This document shows positions 7,773 through 16,600 of a stretch of 53,158 bases of DNA, piece by piece. Location of the stretch: the NCBI GenBank assembly GCA_035715725.1, contig DASTKT010000066.1, forward strand, positions 1 to 53,158. Reading direction: 5' to 3'. Every line of letters begins with the position of its first letter. Position 1 is the stretch's first letter. The notes below the pieces were generated by a model, which was not told the DNA's origin, searched no databases, and saw only the letters and a list, made by a program, of their open reading frames with translations. The position numbers and the translations under genes are program-made. Origin of the DNA: JADGGV01 sp035715725 (GTDB taxonomy: Bacteria; Gemmatimonadota; Gemmatimonadetes; Longimicrobiales; RSA9).

Positions 7773-9652
7773 AGATCGTGCGCGCGCTCGAGCAGGTGGC
7801 GGACCTGCTGGAGATCCAGGGCGCGAACGTGTTCCGCGTCCGGGCGTACCGCAACGCCGCGCGGACCGTGGGCGCGCTCCCCCGGCCGGTCGCCGAGATG
7901 GTGGCCGAGGGCGCCGACCTGCAGGAGCTGCCGGGGATCGGCGAGGACCTCTCCGCCTACCTCGTCGAGCTGGTCGAGACCGGACACCTGAAGCTGATGA
8001 AGGAGCTGGAGAAGGCGACGCCGGCGTCGCTCTCCGAGCTGGTCCGCGTCGACGGCGTCGGACCGAAGCGCGCGCGGCTCCTGTTCGATCAGCTCGGCAT
8101 CGACTCGCTCGCCGCGCTGCGCAAGGCGCTCGAGGCCGGCAAGCTCGACGATTTGCGCGGCTTCGGCGCGAAGTCGATCGAGCGCATCCGCCGCTCGCTG
8201 GACGAGGTCGAGGAGCGCGCCAAGCGCTTCCGCCTGGCCGACGCGGACCAGCTCGTGCGGCCGCTCCTCGAGCACCTGCGCCAGGCGCCGGGGCTGGAGG
8301 CGCTCGAGGCCGCCGGCAGCTTCCGCCGCCGCATGGAGACCCTCGGCGACGTCGACCTGCTCGCCATCGCCGGGCGCCCCGCGCCGGTCATGCGCCGCTT
8401 CACCGGCTACCCGGACGCGGTCCGCGTCGAGGCCGCCGGGACCACGCGCGGCACCATCGTGCTCCGCTCCGGGCTGCACGTGGACCTGCGCATCCTGCCC
8501 CGCCGCTCCTACGGCGCCGCGCTCCATTATTTCACCGGCTCGAAGGCGCACAACATCGAGGTGCGGCGCATGGGCCTCGAGCGCGGGCTGCGGATCAGCG
8601 AGTACGGCATCTTCGAGGTGAAGCGCTCGGGCGGCGCCCGGCGCATCGGCGGCGCGAGAGAGGCGGATGTGTTCCGCGCCGTCGGCCTGCCGTGGATCCC
8701 GCCGGAGCTGCGCGAGAACCGGGGCGAGATCGAGGCCGCCCGCGCCGGCACGCTGCCGCGGCTGGTCACCGACGCCGACATCCGCGGCGACCTCCAGGTC
8801 CACAGCACCTGGAGCGACGGCCGCGACTCCATCGAGGCGATGGCCCGCGCCTGCGACACGCTCGGCTACAAGTACATGGCGATCACCGACCACAGCGCCG
8901 CCGTCACCGTGGCCGGCGGCCTCGACCCGGAGCGGCTCGAGCGGCAGTGGCGCGAGATCGCCGCGGTCAGACGCAAGGTCCACGGGATCCGCATCCTCCG
9001 CGGCATGGAGGTCGACATCCTGCGCGACGGGACGCTCGACCTGCCGGACGAGTACCTCGACCGCCTCGACATCGTCGTCGTGGCCGTGCACTCCCACCGG
9101 ACGCTGTCGCGCTCCGCCATGACCGACCGGATCCTGCGCGCGCTCGCCCACCCCGCCGTCGACATCCTCGCGCACCCCACCGGCCGCCTCATCGGCGAGC
9201 GCGAGCCGTACGCGCTCGACGTCGAGGCGGTGCTGAAGGCCGCCGCCGAGCACGACGTCGCCGTCGAGATCGACGCGCAGCCCGACCGGCTCGACCTCTC
9301 CGACATCCTGGCGCGCCGCGCCCACGAGCTGGGCGTCCGCCTGGCCATCGACACCGACGCCCACGCCGTCGACCAGCTCCGCTTCATGAGCTACGGCGTC
9401 TCGCAGGCCCGCCGCGCCTGGCTCGAGGCGGCGGACATCGTCAACACGATGGAGCCCGCGGCGCTCGACCGCTGGCTGCGGCGGCGGCAGGGCGCGCGGG
9501 GGCGGAGAGCGGCGGCGGCAGCGGAGGAGGCGGCGGGTGCGGGTGCGGGTGCGGAGACCGCGGCGGATGTGCCGGCGCCGGGCCCCGTCGAGCCGGCGCT
9601 CGCGATGCTCGCGCAGCCCGCGCCGGCGCCGGCGGCGACGCCGTCGCCTTGA
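7754..9652 (+). CDS. polX: DNA polymerase X with PHP nuclease domain
   Basis: 632 residues. The ATG at 7754 sits inside the end of ligA with AGGAGG directly before it, so coupling is likely. The N-terminal helix-hairpin-helix region (LPGIGEDLSAYL, VDGVGPKRA) leads to the family X nucleotidyltransferase with metal Asp residues near 199 and 201 (GDVDLLAI). The PHP domain (about 340-570; DLQVHSTWSDG, ITDHS, HSHRT, DTDAHA) should give 3'-5' exonuclease and AP-endonuclease activity, as in Bacillus and Thermus PolX. It fills short gaps in base-excision repair. The last 60 or so residues are an Ala/Pro/Glu-rich tail not typical of the family. Confidence 0.93.
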   Translation: MAVENVEIVRALEQVADLLEIQGANVFRVRAYRNAARTVGALPRPVAEMVAEGADLQELPGIGEDLSAYLVELVETGHLKLMKELEKATPASLSELVRVDGVGPKRARLLFDQLGIDSLAALRKALEAGKLDDLRGFGAKSIERIRRSLDEVEERAKRFRLADADQLVRPLLEHLRQAPGLEALEAAGSFRRRMETLGDVDLLAIAGRPAPVMRRFTGYPDAVRVEAAGTTRGTIVLRSGLHVDLRILPRRSYGAALHYFTGSKAHNIEVRRMGLERGLRISEYGIFEVKRSGGARRIGGAREADVFRAVGLPWIPPELRENRGEIEAARAGTLPRLVTDADIRGDLQVHSTWSDGRDSIEAMARACDTLGYKYMAITDHSAAVTVAGGLDPERLERQWREIAAVRRKVHGIRILRGMEVDILRDGTLDLPDEYLDRLDIVVVAVHSHRTLSRSAMTDRILRALAHPAVDILAHPTGRLIGEREPYALDVEAVLKAAAEHDVAVEIDAQPDRLDLSDILARRAHELGVRLAIDTDAHAVDQLRFMSYGVSQARRAWLEAADIVNTMEPAALDRWLRRRQGARGRRAAAAAEEAAGAGAGAETAADVPAPGPVEPALAMLAQPAPAPAATPSP

Positions 9653-9659
9653 GACTACC

Positions 9660-9688
9660 GACGGCGCCGGCCGCGGGCCGGCGCCGTC
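9660..9688 (+). terminator. Perfect 13-bp hairpin after polX
   Basis: GACGGCGCCGGCC (9660-9672) and its exact complement (9676-9688) flank a 3-nt GCG loop, 7 bp after the polX stop. There is no T run, but the stem is very stable; a terminator or 3'-end stabiliser is likely. Confidence 0.5.
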
Positions 9689-9734
9689 CACGAACGCGCA
9701 TCCATAGCGCGGATCCCGAACGCGGGAGGAGATC

Positions 9735-9983
9735 ATGGGCGGCAAGCGGCCCGACCAGTACCGCATCGCGCCGGACGAGGCCGGCGCCACCGACTACAAG
9801 ACGTGGCCGAACGAGCCGCGCGAGGCGGATATCCAGGACCGGCGCTACAGCCGGGTGATGGAGTCCCCGTTCCTCGAGGAGCAGCCGATCCCGCCGAAGG
9901 CGCTCGAGCCGGAGGTGGAGGACGAACGGGCGCGGGCGCTCCGACGCCACGGCCGGCGCCGCCGGATCCGCAGACGCCGGTGA
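9735..9983 (+). CDS. Small hypothetical protein, charged, Arg-rich C-terminus
   Basis: 82 residues with a good GGGAGGA site before the ATG. It starts MGGKRPDQYRIAPDEAGATD, is rich in Asp, Glu and Pro in the middle (residues 25-65), and ends in an almost pure arginine run (RRRRIRRRR). No signal peptide, membrane segment or known motif is visible. The basic tail suggests nucleic-acid or acidic-partner binding, which is inference only. It lies between polX and the phosphoribosyltransferase gene on the same strand, but the preceding hairpin and the 133 bp after it argue for a separate unit. I do not recognise the family. Confidence 0.65.
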   Translation: MGGKRPDQYRIAPDEAGATDYKTWPNEPREADIQDRRYSRVMESPFLEEQPIPPKALEPEVEDERARALRRHGRRRRIRRRR

Positions 9984-10116
9984 CGGCCGGCGGGCAATGA
10001 GCGGGCGCGTCGCGGTGGGCGGACCGCCGCGATGCGCCCCGACCCGGACGCGGCCGGTCGCTCGGATCGCGCCCCGACGCGCGGCGCAGCGCCACCGCGA
10101 CATGGAGGAGGCCCAT

Positions 10117-10785
10117 ATGACTCGACTTTTCGCGGACCGCACGGAGGCGGGACGGCTGCTCGGCGAGCGGCTCGCCGCCTACAAGGACCGTCGCGACGTC
10201 CTCGTCCTCGCGCTGCCGCGAGGCGGGGTCCCGGTCGCCGCGGAGGTCGCGGACGCGCTCGGCGCGCCGCTCGACGTGCTGGTGGTGCGCAAGCTCGGCG
10301 CGCCGCAGCAGCCGGAGCTGGCGCTCGGCGCCATCGCGAGCGGCGGCGTGCGCGTGCTCAACGAGGGCGTGATGGGGGCGCTGGGCCTCGACACGGCCGT
10401 CGTGGACGCGCTCGCGCAGCGGGAGCTCCCCGAGCTGCGGCGCCGCGAGCAGGCGTACCGCGGCGAGCGCCCGCCGCTCGACGTGGCCGGCCGCACCGTG
10501 ATCGTCGTGGACGACGGGATCGCGACAGGCGCCACCATGCACGCCGCGCTCCGCGCGGTGCGGGCGCTCCACCCCACGAAGCTGGTGGCGGCCGTGCCCG
10601 TCGCGGCGCCGGATAGTTGCCGCTTCCTCGCGCGGCTCGCCGACGACGTGGTCTGCCTGGAGCAGCCGGACCCGCTGCTGGCGATCGGCGTGTGGTACGC
10701 GAGCTTCCCGCAGCTAACGGACGACGAGGTGCGGGCGCTCCTCGAGGAGAGCGCGCGGCGGACGGTCGCGCCGGGCGCGCGCTGA
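10117..10785 (+). CDS. Phosphoribosyltransferase-family protein
   Basis: 222 residues from the ATG at 10117, preceded by GGAGGAG. An in-frame ATG at 10102 is less well placed. The N-terminal strand-loop (LVLALPRGGVPVAAEVADAL) and the PRPP-binding loop (VIVVDDGIATGATMHAALRA) identify a type I phosphoribosyltransferase fold. This subgroup (predicted phosphoribosyltransferases of COG1926 type) is commonly encoded beside stress and dormancy genes. The base or acceptor is not known, and some homologues are fused to hydrolase or esterase domains that are absent here. Cytoplasmic. Confidence 0.88.
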   Translation: MTRLFADRTEAGRLLGERLAAYKDRRDVLVLALPRGGVPVAAEVADALGAPLDVLVVRKLGAPQQPELALGAIASGGVRVLNEGVMGALGLDTAVVDALAQRELPELRRREQAYRGERPPLDVAGRTVIVVDDGIATGATMHAALRAVRALHPTKLVAAVPVAAPDSCRFLARLADDVVCLEQPDPLLAIGVWYASFPQLTDDEVRALLEESARRTVAPGAR

Positions 10786-10802
10786 TCGGCGGGCACGCGG
10801 TC

Positions 10803-10832
10803 GCGCGCCGCCGCCGACCGGGCGCGGCGCGC
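10803..10832. terminator. Candidate bidirectional terminator hairpin
   Basis: GCGCGCCGC (10803-10811) pairs with GCGGCGCGC (10824-10832) around a 12-nt loop, between the converging phosphoribosyltransferase and glgP genes. No T tract follows. Confidence 0.35.
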
Positions 10833-10873
10833 CGGCGCCGGCCGACGCCACGCGGATGGGCGCGCCCGCCCGC

Positions 10874-13390
10874 TCACTCCCGCCACGCGATCAGCGGGCA
10901 CTCCACCGGAACCAGCGCATCCGGGTGGAAGGGCACGACGCGCGGCGTGAAGTCGCGGGCCGGACGGCGCGTCGCCACGAGCGCGCGGTAGACCGCACCG
11001 TTCGCGGCGCCCGGGATCTCCGCGGCCCGCTCCATCGGCACGCACACGCCCGGGTCGTCGCCGGCCGGGTCGCTGAACAGCTCGACGGCGACGTCGTCGG
11101 GCCGGATGTCGCCGAGGAAGACCTGCACCGCGAAGCACAGCCCCGCCTCGCCCGCCGTCGCCTGGCAGCTCCCGAAATGGATCTGCCGCCAGCAGCACTC
11201 GAGGCGGGCGGCCCAGGCGTGCAGCTCCCGCGCGAGCGCGGCGCCATCCGCGCCGCGGCGGCCCAGCTCGACGGCGGCCGGCACGTACAGGGCCTCGACG
11301 TACTCCCGCACCATGCGCCCGGTGCTGAAGCGCGGGGCGAGGCGGACCATGCTGGCGCGCATGCGCGCGATCCACCGGCGGGGCAGGCCGGCCTCGTCGC
11401 GGTCGAAGAACTCGGGGACGATCTCGTCCTCGAGCAGCCGGTAGAGCCGCGCGGCATCGGCGTCGTCCGCGGCCGGTTCGCCGGGCGCGCCGAGCGCCCA
11501 GCCGACCTCCGGCTCGTACGCCTCGGCCCACCAGCCGTCCAGCGACGACAGGTTCACGCCGCCGTTCGCGAGCACCTTCATCCCGCTGGTGCCGGACGCC
11601 TCCATGGGCGGCCGCGGCGTGTTCACCCACACGTCGACGCCGCGCACCAGCTCCTGCGCCACGGCCATGTCGTAGTCCTCGACGAAGATGACGCGCGCCT
11701 CGACGCGCGGGTCCCGCGCGAACCGGGTCCACTCCCGCACCATGGCGCGCCCCACCTCGTCGGCCGGGTGCGCCTTCCCCGCCACCACGAGCTGCACCGG
11801 CCGGTCCGCGCTCGTCAGCAGCCGGACCAGCCGCTCCCGGTCCCGCAGCAGCAGCGTCGGCCGCTTGTACGGCGTGATCCGGCGCGCGAAGCCGAGCGTG
11901 AGCGCGTTCGCGTCCATCACGGTGGCGGTGCGCTCGATCGCGGCCGCGTCGGCGCCGCGGAAGCCGAGCTGCCGCGCAGCTCGCCGCCGCAGGTAGGCGA
12001 CGAGCGCCTGCCGGCACTCGCCCCGCAGCCGCCACAGCTCCTCGTCGCCGGCGCCGCCGATCTCCTCGAGTGTCGCGTCCGGCGGATGCCGCCAGCGCTC
12101 CGTGCCGCACCGCGCCGACCAGAGCCGGTCCGCGGCCGGCGCGTCCCAGGTCGGCACGTGCACGCCGTTCGTGACGTGGGTGACCGGGATCTCGCGCTCC
12201 GGCCAGCGGGGGAACAGCTCCTGGAAGATGCGCCGGCTCGTCCGCTCGTGCAGCCGGCTGACCGCGTTCGTCCGGCCGCAGCCGCGCAGCGCGAGGTAGG
12301 TCATGTTGAACGGCTCCTCGGCGTCGTCCGGATCGCGGCGCCCGAGCGCCAGCATCTGCGGCAGCGTCATCCCGATCGCCGCCACGTACGTGCGGAAGTA
12401 CGGCTCGTAGCGCCGCACCAGCTCGACCGGATAGCGGTCCATCCCCGCGGGGACCGGCGTGTGCGTGGTGAAGACGTTCGACGCCCGCGTCGCCCAGAGC
12501 GCGTCCGGGAACGACAGCCCGTGCCGCGCGCCGTAGCGCCGCGCGCGCTCGACCAGCGCGAGCGCCGCGTGCCCCTCGTTCAGGTGCAGCACCTCGGGCT
12601 CGAGGCCGAGCGCCTCCACCGCGCGCCACCCGCCGATCCCCAGCACCAGCTCCTGGAGGAGCCGCACCTCCTGGCCGCCGCCGTAGAGCTTGCCGGTGAT
12701 GCCGCGGTCCGGGGGCGCGTTCAGCGGGTCGTTGCTGTCCAGCAGCAGCAGGAGCACGCGCCCGACCGTGGCCTGCCAGACGCGGAGGTGCAGCAGCCGG
12801 CCCGGGAACTCCAGCTTCACGTGGAGCCAGCCGCCGGCCGGGGAGAGCGCCGGCTGCACGGGCAGCGAGAGCGGGTCGTCGAACGGGTAGACCTCGACCT
12901 GGTCGCCGGCCGCGTCGATCATCTGCCGGAAGTACCCCTCCTGGTACAGCAGCCCGACGCCGACCACGGGGACGCCCAGGTCGCTGGCGCCCTTCAGGAA
13001 GTCCCCCGCCAGCACGCCCAGCCCGCCGGCGTACAGCGGCAGCGCCTCGCCCAGCCCGAACTCCATCGAGAAGTAGGCGACGCGGCGGAGCGGCCCGCCC
13101 GCGTGCGTCCGCCCGAACCACCCCGGATCCTCCAGGTGCCGGCGCCGCTCCTGCTGCACCTCGCCGAGCCGGCGCATCCAGTCGGGATCGGCCGCCGCGC
13201 GCTCCAGCGTGGCCTCGTCCACGTCCTGGAGCAGCATCCACGGATTCTCGCTCTGCTCCCAGAGCGACGGCGCCAGGCGCCGCCACAGCTCGTCCGCGCC
13301 GTGGCTCCACGTCCAGCGGAGATCGAGCGCCAGCTCCGTCAGCGAGCCGAGGACGACGGGCAGCTCGCGCGGCAGGTAGGCTTCGCGCAC
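10874..13390 (-). CDS. glgP: Alpha-glucan (glycogen) phosphorylase
   Basis: 838 residues. The N-terminal 120 or so residues (LALDLRWTWSHGADELW) match the extra domain of the short-type alpha-glucan phosphorylases found in Gram-positives, thermophiles and archaea. The catalytic core (GT35) shows LHLNEGHAALAL, FTTHTPVPAGMDRYP, and the pyridoxal-phosphate lysine in SGTSGMKVLANGGVNLS. It removes glucose-1-phosphate from glycogen or maltodextrin ends. The debranching enzyme GlgX that would clear the branch points is at 29951. No glycogen synthase or branching enzyme lies in the window. It may be the last gene of a minus-strand run that begins at pncB. Confidence 0.95.
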   Translation of the reverse strand: MREAYLPRELPVVLGSLTELALDLRWTWSHGADELWRRLAPSLWEQSENPWMLLQDVDEATLERAAADPDWMRRLGEVQQERRRHLEDPGWFGRTHAGGPLRRVAYFSMEFGLGEALPLYAGGLGVLAGDFLKGASDLGVPVVGVGLLYQEGYFRQMIDAAGDQVEVYPFDDPLSLPVQPALSPAGGWLHVKLEFPGRLLHLRVWQATVGRVLLLLLDSNDPLNAPPDRGITGKLYGGGQEVRLLQELVLGIGGWRAVEALGLEPEVLHLNEGHAALALVERARRYGARHGLSFPDALWATRASNVFTTHTPVPAGMDRYPVELVRRYEPYFRTYVAAIGMTLPQMLALGRRDPDDAEEPFNMTYLALRGCGRTNAVSRLHERTSRRIFQELFPRWPEREIPVTHVTNGVHVPTWDAPAADRLWSARCGTERWRHPPDATLEEIGGAGDEELWRLRGECRQALVAYLRRRAARQLGFRGADAAAIERTATVMDANALTLGFARRITPYKRPTLLLRDRERLVRLLTSADRPVQLVVAGKAHPADEVGRAMVREWTRFARDPRVEARVIFVEDYDMAVAQELVRGVDVWVNTPRPPMEASGTSGMKVLANGGVNLSSLDGWWAEAYEPEVGWALGAPGEPAADDADAARLYRLLEDEIVPEFFDRDEAGLPRRWIARMRASMVRLAPRFSTGRMVREYVEALYVPAAVELGRRGADGAALARELHAWAARLECCWRQIHFGSCQATAGEAGLCFAVQVFLGDIRPDDVAVELFSDPAGDDPGVCVPMERAAEIPGAANGAVYRALVATRRPARDFTPRVVPFHPDALVPVECPLIAWRE

Positions 13391-13480
13391 TCCGACCCTC
13401 CTTCGGGACCGGTCCCCCCGGCCGGCGACCGGAGCATGATCCCGCCGGGCCCGCGCCCGGCGGCCCTGCGCATCCCATCC

Positions 13481-13508
13481 GGGCGCGGGCGGCGGAACCG
13501 CCGCGCCC
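13481..13508 (-). terminator. Candidate terminator hairpin after the small gene at 13517
   Basis: GGGCGCG (13481-13487) pairs with CGCGCCC (13502-13508), continued by GCGG/CCGC with one bulged base around a CGGAA loop. It lies just past the stop of the small minus-strand gene and before glgP. No T tract. Confidence 0.35.
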
Positions 13509-13516
13509 CGCCCGCC

Positions 13517-13720
13517 TCAGACCACGCGGTCCGCCTGCACCGGCTCCCCCTCCTCGAGCGCCGCCATCAGGTCGCGCACGATCGTCTCGCGGCGCCGCAG
13601 CTCATCCCGGAACGACCGACTGTCCGCGTTGGCGATCTCCAGCAACAGCTGATGCTCCGATTGGCCGAGGATCTCGCGCAGCACCTCGACCTGCGTATCG
13701 TTGAGCGAAAGCTCGCGCAT
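13517..13720 (-). CDS. Small helical hypothetical protein
   Basis: 67 residues with a textbook GGAGGAGG site before the ATG at 13720. The sequence (MRELSLNDTQVEVLREILGQ) is highly charged, Leu/Glu/Arg-rich and looks fully alpha-helical up to about residue 55, with a heptad-like pattern consistent with a coiled coil or small helical bundle. No cysteines, signal or membrane segment. It sits in the minus-strand row pncB - small gene - CBS - small gene - glgP, with roughly 70-130 bp between members, so shared stress-related expression is plausible. Function unknown. Confidence 0.7.
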   Translation of the reverse strand: MRELSLNDTQVEVLREILGQSEHQLLLEIANADSRSFRDELRRRETIVRDLMAALEEGEPVQADRVV

Positions 13721-13817
13721 CGAACACCTCCTCCACGCCGGCGCCGTACACCGTGCGCCGGCGCGGCTACGGGACTTCTCCCCGCCCGCCCACCGCCCTC
13801 CCCGCGGCCGGCCGGCG

Positions 13818-14363
13818 TCAGGCGGGCCACCCCTCCCCTTCGGCGATCACCGGCAGCAGGTCCGTCACCGAGACGATCCCCACCAGTCGGCCGCCGTCCA
13901 GCACCAGCGCGCGGTGCACGCCGGCGCGCACCAGGAACGCGGCCAGCTCGGGCACCGTCGCGCCGGGAGCGATGCCGAAGACGTCGGGCGTCATCACGTC
14001 CCGGGCCGTCGGCTCCCCCGCCACCGCCGAGCCGCCTCCGCCCCGCCGCGCGCCGCCCCGCACCGGGCGCTCCGCGGCCGCGTAGTACGCCGCCCGCCCG
14101 GCCGCCGCCGCGCCGCCCCGCGGCAGCGCGCCGCCACCGAGCGCGTCCAGCAGCGCCTCGCTCGCCCACAGCAGGTCCGTCGCCGAGACGACGCCCACCA
14201 CCTTCCCGGCCGCGTCCACCACCGGCGCCCCGCTGACGTGCTGCTCCCAGAGCGTCCGCGCCACGCGGCGCACCGGCATGTCCGCCGGCACGGTCACGAC
14301 CGACCGCTGCATCAGCTCCTCGACCGTCCGCACCGGGCGGCCGCCCTTCATCCTCATCGCCAT
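13818..14363 (-). CDS. CBS-domain pair protein
   Basis: 181 residues with a GGAGGG site. Two CBS motifs: residues of about 12-70 (VEELMQRSVVTVPADMPV, HVSGAPVVDAAGKVVGVV) and about 115-178 (ARDVMTPDVFGIAPGATV, VLDGGRLVGIVSVTDLLP). They are separated by a Gly/Ala/Arg-rich low-complexity insert. Stand-alone CBS pairs bind adenine nucleotides and report energy charge to partner proteins. Its place between pncB and glgP suggests control of NAD salvage or glycogen use, which is inference. The long insert in the middle is unusual for a stand-alone pair. Confidence 0.9.
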   Translation of the reverse strand: MAMRMKGGRPVRTVEELMQRSVVTVPADMPVRRVARTLWEQHVSGAPVVDAAGKVVGVVSATDLLWASEALLDALGGGALPRGGAAAAGRAAYYAAAERPVRGGARRGGGGSAVAGEPTARDVMTPDVFGIAPGATVPELAAFLVRAGVHRALVLDGGRLVGIVSVTDLLPVIAEGEGWPA

Positions 14364-14447
14364 GGCTCCCTCCTTCCGGGGCGCGACCCTGCCCTCGCAC
14401 GGTCGCGGGCCGGCATCGTCCGTACCACCCGGTCCGCCGCCCAGCGC

Positions 14448-14693
14448 CTACCCCGGATAGCCCGTCGCCGTCAGGCGCACCCCGGCCAGGTCGCCCCACT
14501 CCACGAAGATCGAGTCGAGCGACACCGTCGCCAGATGCGTGTCCATCTCCGGGTCGAGCAGATGCGCCAGCCGCGTCTCGGGCTCCAGCCAGACGCCGAC
14601 GTTCTCGAACTGCTGGGGCCGGTCGCCGACCAGCACCGTCACGCGCCGCGCGAGGCCGTGCCGGGTCAACTCGGTCGCCACCACGATCGCCAT
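14448..14693 (-). CDS. Small hypothetical protein
   Basis: 81 residues; ATG at 14693 preceded by GAGAGGAGG. The protein (MAIVVATELTRHGLARRVTV) looks like a compact beta-rich domain with alternating hydrophobic strands and no signal, cysteine or metal motif. The longer frame that runs through it upstream is an out-of-frame shadow of pncB. It lies 74 bp after pncB and 84 bp before the CBS gene, all on the minus strand, and so probably belongs to the same transcript. I do not recognise the family and assign no function. Confidence 0.7.
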   Translation of the reverse strand: MAIVVATELTRHGLARRVTVLVGDRPQQFENVGVWLEPETRLAHLLDPEMDTHLATVSLDSIFVEWGDLAGVRLTATGYPG

Positions 14694-14767
14694 GCTCGCC
14701 TCCTCTCTGGTTCCCAAACGGCCGGCGCCGCCGCGGTCGCGCGCACCCGGCACCGCCCGGGGCCAGG

Positions 14768-16201
14768 TCACGATTCGTGCTCGCGCTCCAGCGCCGCCTG
14801 CTCCGCGAGCAGCCGCTCGCTGATCTCCACCGGGTACGGCGGGGCCGCCGGCCCCAGGCCGAGCACCCGCTCGGGGAGCCGCGACAGCTCCTCGCGCGCC
14901 AGCCGCCGCGCCGCCTCGAGGTCCGTGCGTCCCTCCGCCAGCGCCTCCCCGCGCCGCATGACCGGCCGCAGCAGCGGCCGGCCGGGCAGCCGCTCGCCCG
15001 CCCGGCCGAGCACGTCCCGCACCGCGCGGCCGCCTTCCTCGACGCGGAAGATCTGCTTCCGCCCCGGGTAGACCAGCTTCCCCGGCGACAGCTTCGTGCG
15101 CCCCCGGCCGGCGTACTCCGTGAGCTTGTAGGCCATGTCCAGCGCCGGCGCGTCGCTCGAGACGCCCATCCGCGTGCCGACGCCGAACGCGTCGATCGGC
15201 GCACCCGCCTCGACGAGCGCCGCGATCTCGTGCTCGTCCAGCCCGCCGCTCGCGAAGATCCGGACCCCTGTCAGCCCCGCATCGTCGAGCAGCCGGCGCG
15301 ACCGCCGCGCCAGCTCCCCGAGATCGCCGGAATCGAGCCGGACCGCCCGCACCCGGAACGCGTCGCCCAGCTCCGCGGCCAGCCGGATGACGAGCTCCAC
15401 GCCGCGCACCGTGTCGTACGTGTCCACCAGCAGCGTCGTCTCGGGATACAGCTCCGCGAAGCGACGGAACGCCTCCAGCTCGTCGTCGTGCGCCTGGATG
15501 TAGCTGTGCGCCATCGTGCCGGCCACCGGGATGCCGTACCGCGCGCCGGCCAGCACGTCGCTCGTCGACGCGATCCCGGCGATGTAGAACGCCCGCGCGC
15601 CCGTCACCCCCGCGTCGATCCCCGGCATCCGGCGCAGCGCGAAGTCGACGATCGGCCGGCCGGCCGCCGCGTGCACCACCCGCGCCGCCTTCGTCGCCAG
15701 CACCGTCTGGAAGTGGATCCGGTTCATGACCACCGTCTCCGCGAGCTGCGCCTCCGCCAGCGGCGCCGCCACCTCCAGCAGCGGCTCCGGCGCGAACACC
15801 GGCGTGCCCTCCGGCACCGCGTACACGTCGCCCGTGAAGCGCAGCCGCTCCAGCCAGCCGAGGAAGTCGTCGCGGAACAGGCCGAGCGTGCCCAGGTAGT
15901 CGAGCCCCGGCCGGGTGAAGCGCAGCGCCTCCAGGTAGCGGAGCGCGTCGTCCAGCCCGCAGGCCAGCAGGTAGTTGCGCGTCGACGGCAGCTTCCGGAC
16001 GTGCAGGCTGAAGACGGCCTCGGCGTCCATCCCCTCCCGCCAGTACGCCTGCAGCATCGTCAGCTCGTACAGGTCCGTCAGCAGCGCGACGTCGGCGCTT
16101 CCGGCACCCGCGGCGGGCGCCGCCGCGTCCCACGAGACGCCCGCACCCTCGACGCCCGACGGCGGCACGCGCTCCGGAGACGACGGACGCTCGACCCGCA
16201 T
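14768..16201 (-). CDS. pncB: Nicotinate phosphoribosyltransferase
   Basis: 477 residues from the ATG at 16201 (AGGCGAGG site). After a low-complexity N-terminus of about 30 residues the family core begins at LLTDLYELTMLQAYWREGM. It continues with the active-site region GTMAHSYIQAHDDE and PETTLLVDTYDT, then VRLDSGDLGELAR and IFASGGLDEHEI. The enzyme joins nicotinate and PRPP to form nicotinate mononucleotide, the first step of Preiss-Handler NAD salvage in the cytoplasm. The length fits the long bacterial type. It is divergent from the stress protein at 16601 and heads the minus-strand row of small stress-associated genes. Confidence 0.94.
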   Translation of the reverse strand: MRVERPSSPERVPPSGVEGAGVSWDAAAPAAGAGSADVALLTDLYELTMLQAYWREGMDAEAVFSLHVRKLPSTRNYLLACGLDDALRYLEALRFTRPGLDYLGTLGLFRDDFLGWLERLRFTGDVYAVPEGTPVFAPEPLLEVAAPLAEAQLAETVVMNRIHFQTVLATKAARVVHAAAGRPIVDFALRRMPGIDAGVTGARAFYIAGIASTSDVLAGARYGIPVAGTMAHSYIQAHDDELEAFRRFAELYPETTLLVDTYDTVRGVELVIRLAAELGDAFRVRAVRLDSGDLGELARRSRRLLDDAGLTGVRIFASGGLDEHEIAALVEAGAPIDAFGVGTRMGVSSDAPALDMAYKLTEYAGRGRTKLSPGKLVYPGRKQIFRVEEGGRAVRDVLGRAGERLPGRPLLRPVMRRGEALAEGRTDLEAARRLAREELSRLPERVLGLGPAAPPYPVEISERLLAEQAALEREHES

Positions 16202-16600
16202 GACCTCGCCTGAAGACCGCGCTGCCGTATCGCGGCCGGCGACCGGCCGCCCGGCATCCCGCGCCGGTCGGCCCGACCGTTCCGTCCGCTCCCGGGCAGC
16301 CACGGCGAGTCGAAGGTGGAGACGGCGCTCACCCGCGCACCGCCTCCCCACCGCCAGCGCATGATGGGTGCCCACGGGGCCGGACCGCGCCACGGACGAG
16401 CGCGGGCAGAACGCCCCGCCCCGGCGCTGCGCCGCGGGGCAGAAGCTCCCAGCCGCGCCCCGCCTCCCCCGGCCGACCGGAGGGCAAATCGCACAACACC
16501 CTGTTCTACATTGCTTTACACGAACACACACCCCCGGTGGCGCGGGCCCGAAACTCGCGCCTCGCGCGGGTGTCGCCACTCCCATCGAAGGAGCTCCGCC
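16202..16600. promoter_or_regulatory. Divergent pncB / usp intergenic region with an AT-richer island
   Basis: About 400 bp between divergent genes. Most is GC-rich and featureless, but 16484-16530 is clearly AT-richer and contains an inverted repeat TGTTC (16502-16506) / GAACA (16522-16526) with a 15-bp spacer. TACATT just inside it could be a -10 box for the plus-strand gene. I take this as the likely promoter-operator; no specific regulator can be named. Confidence 0.35.
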
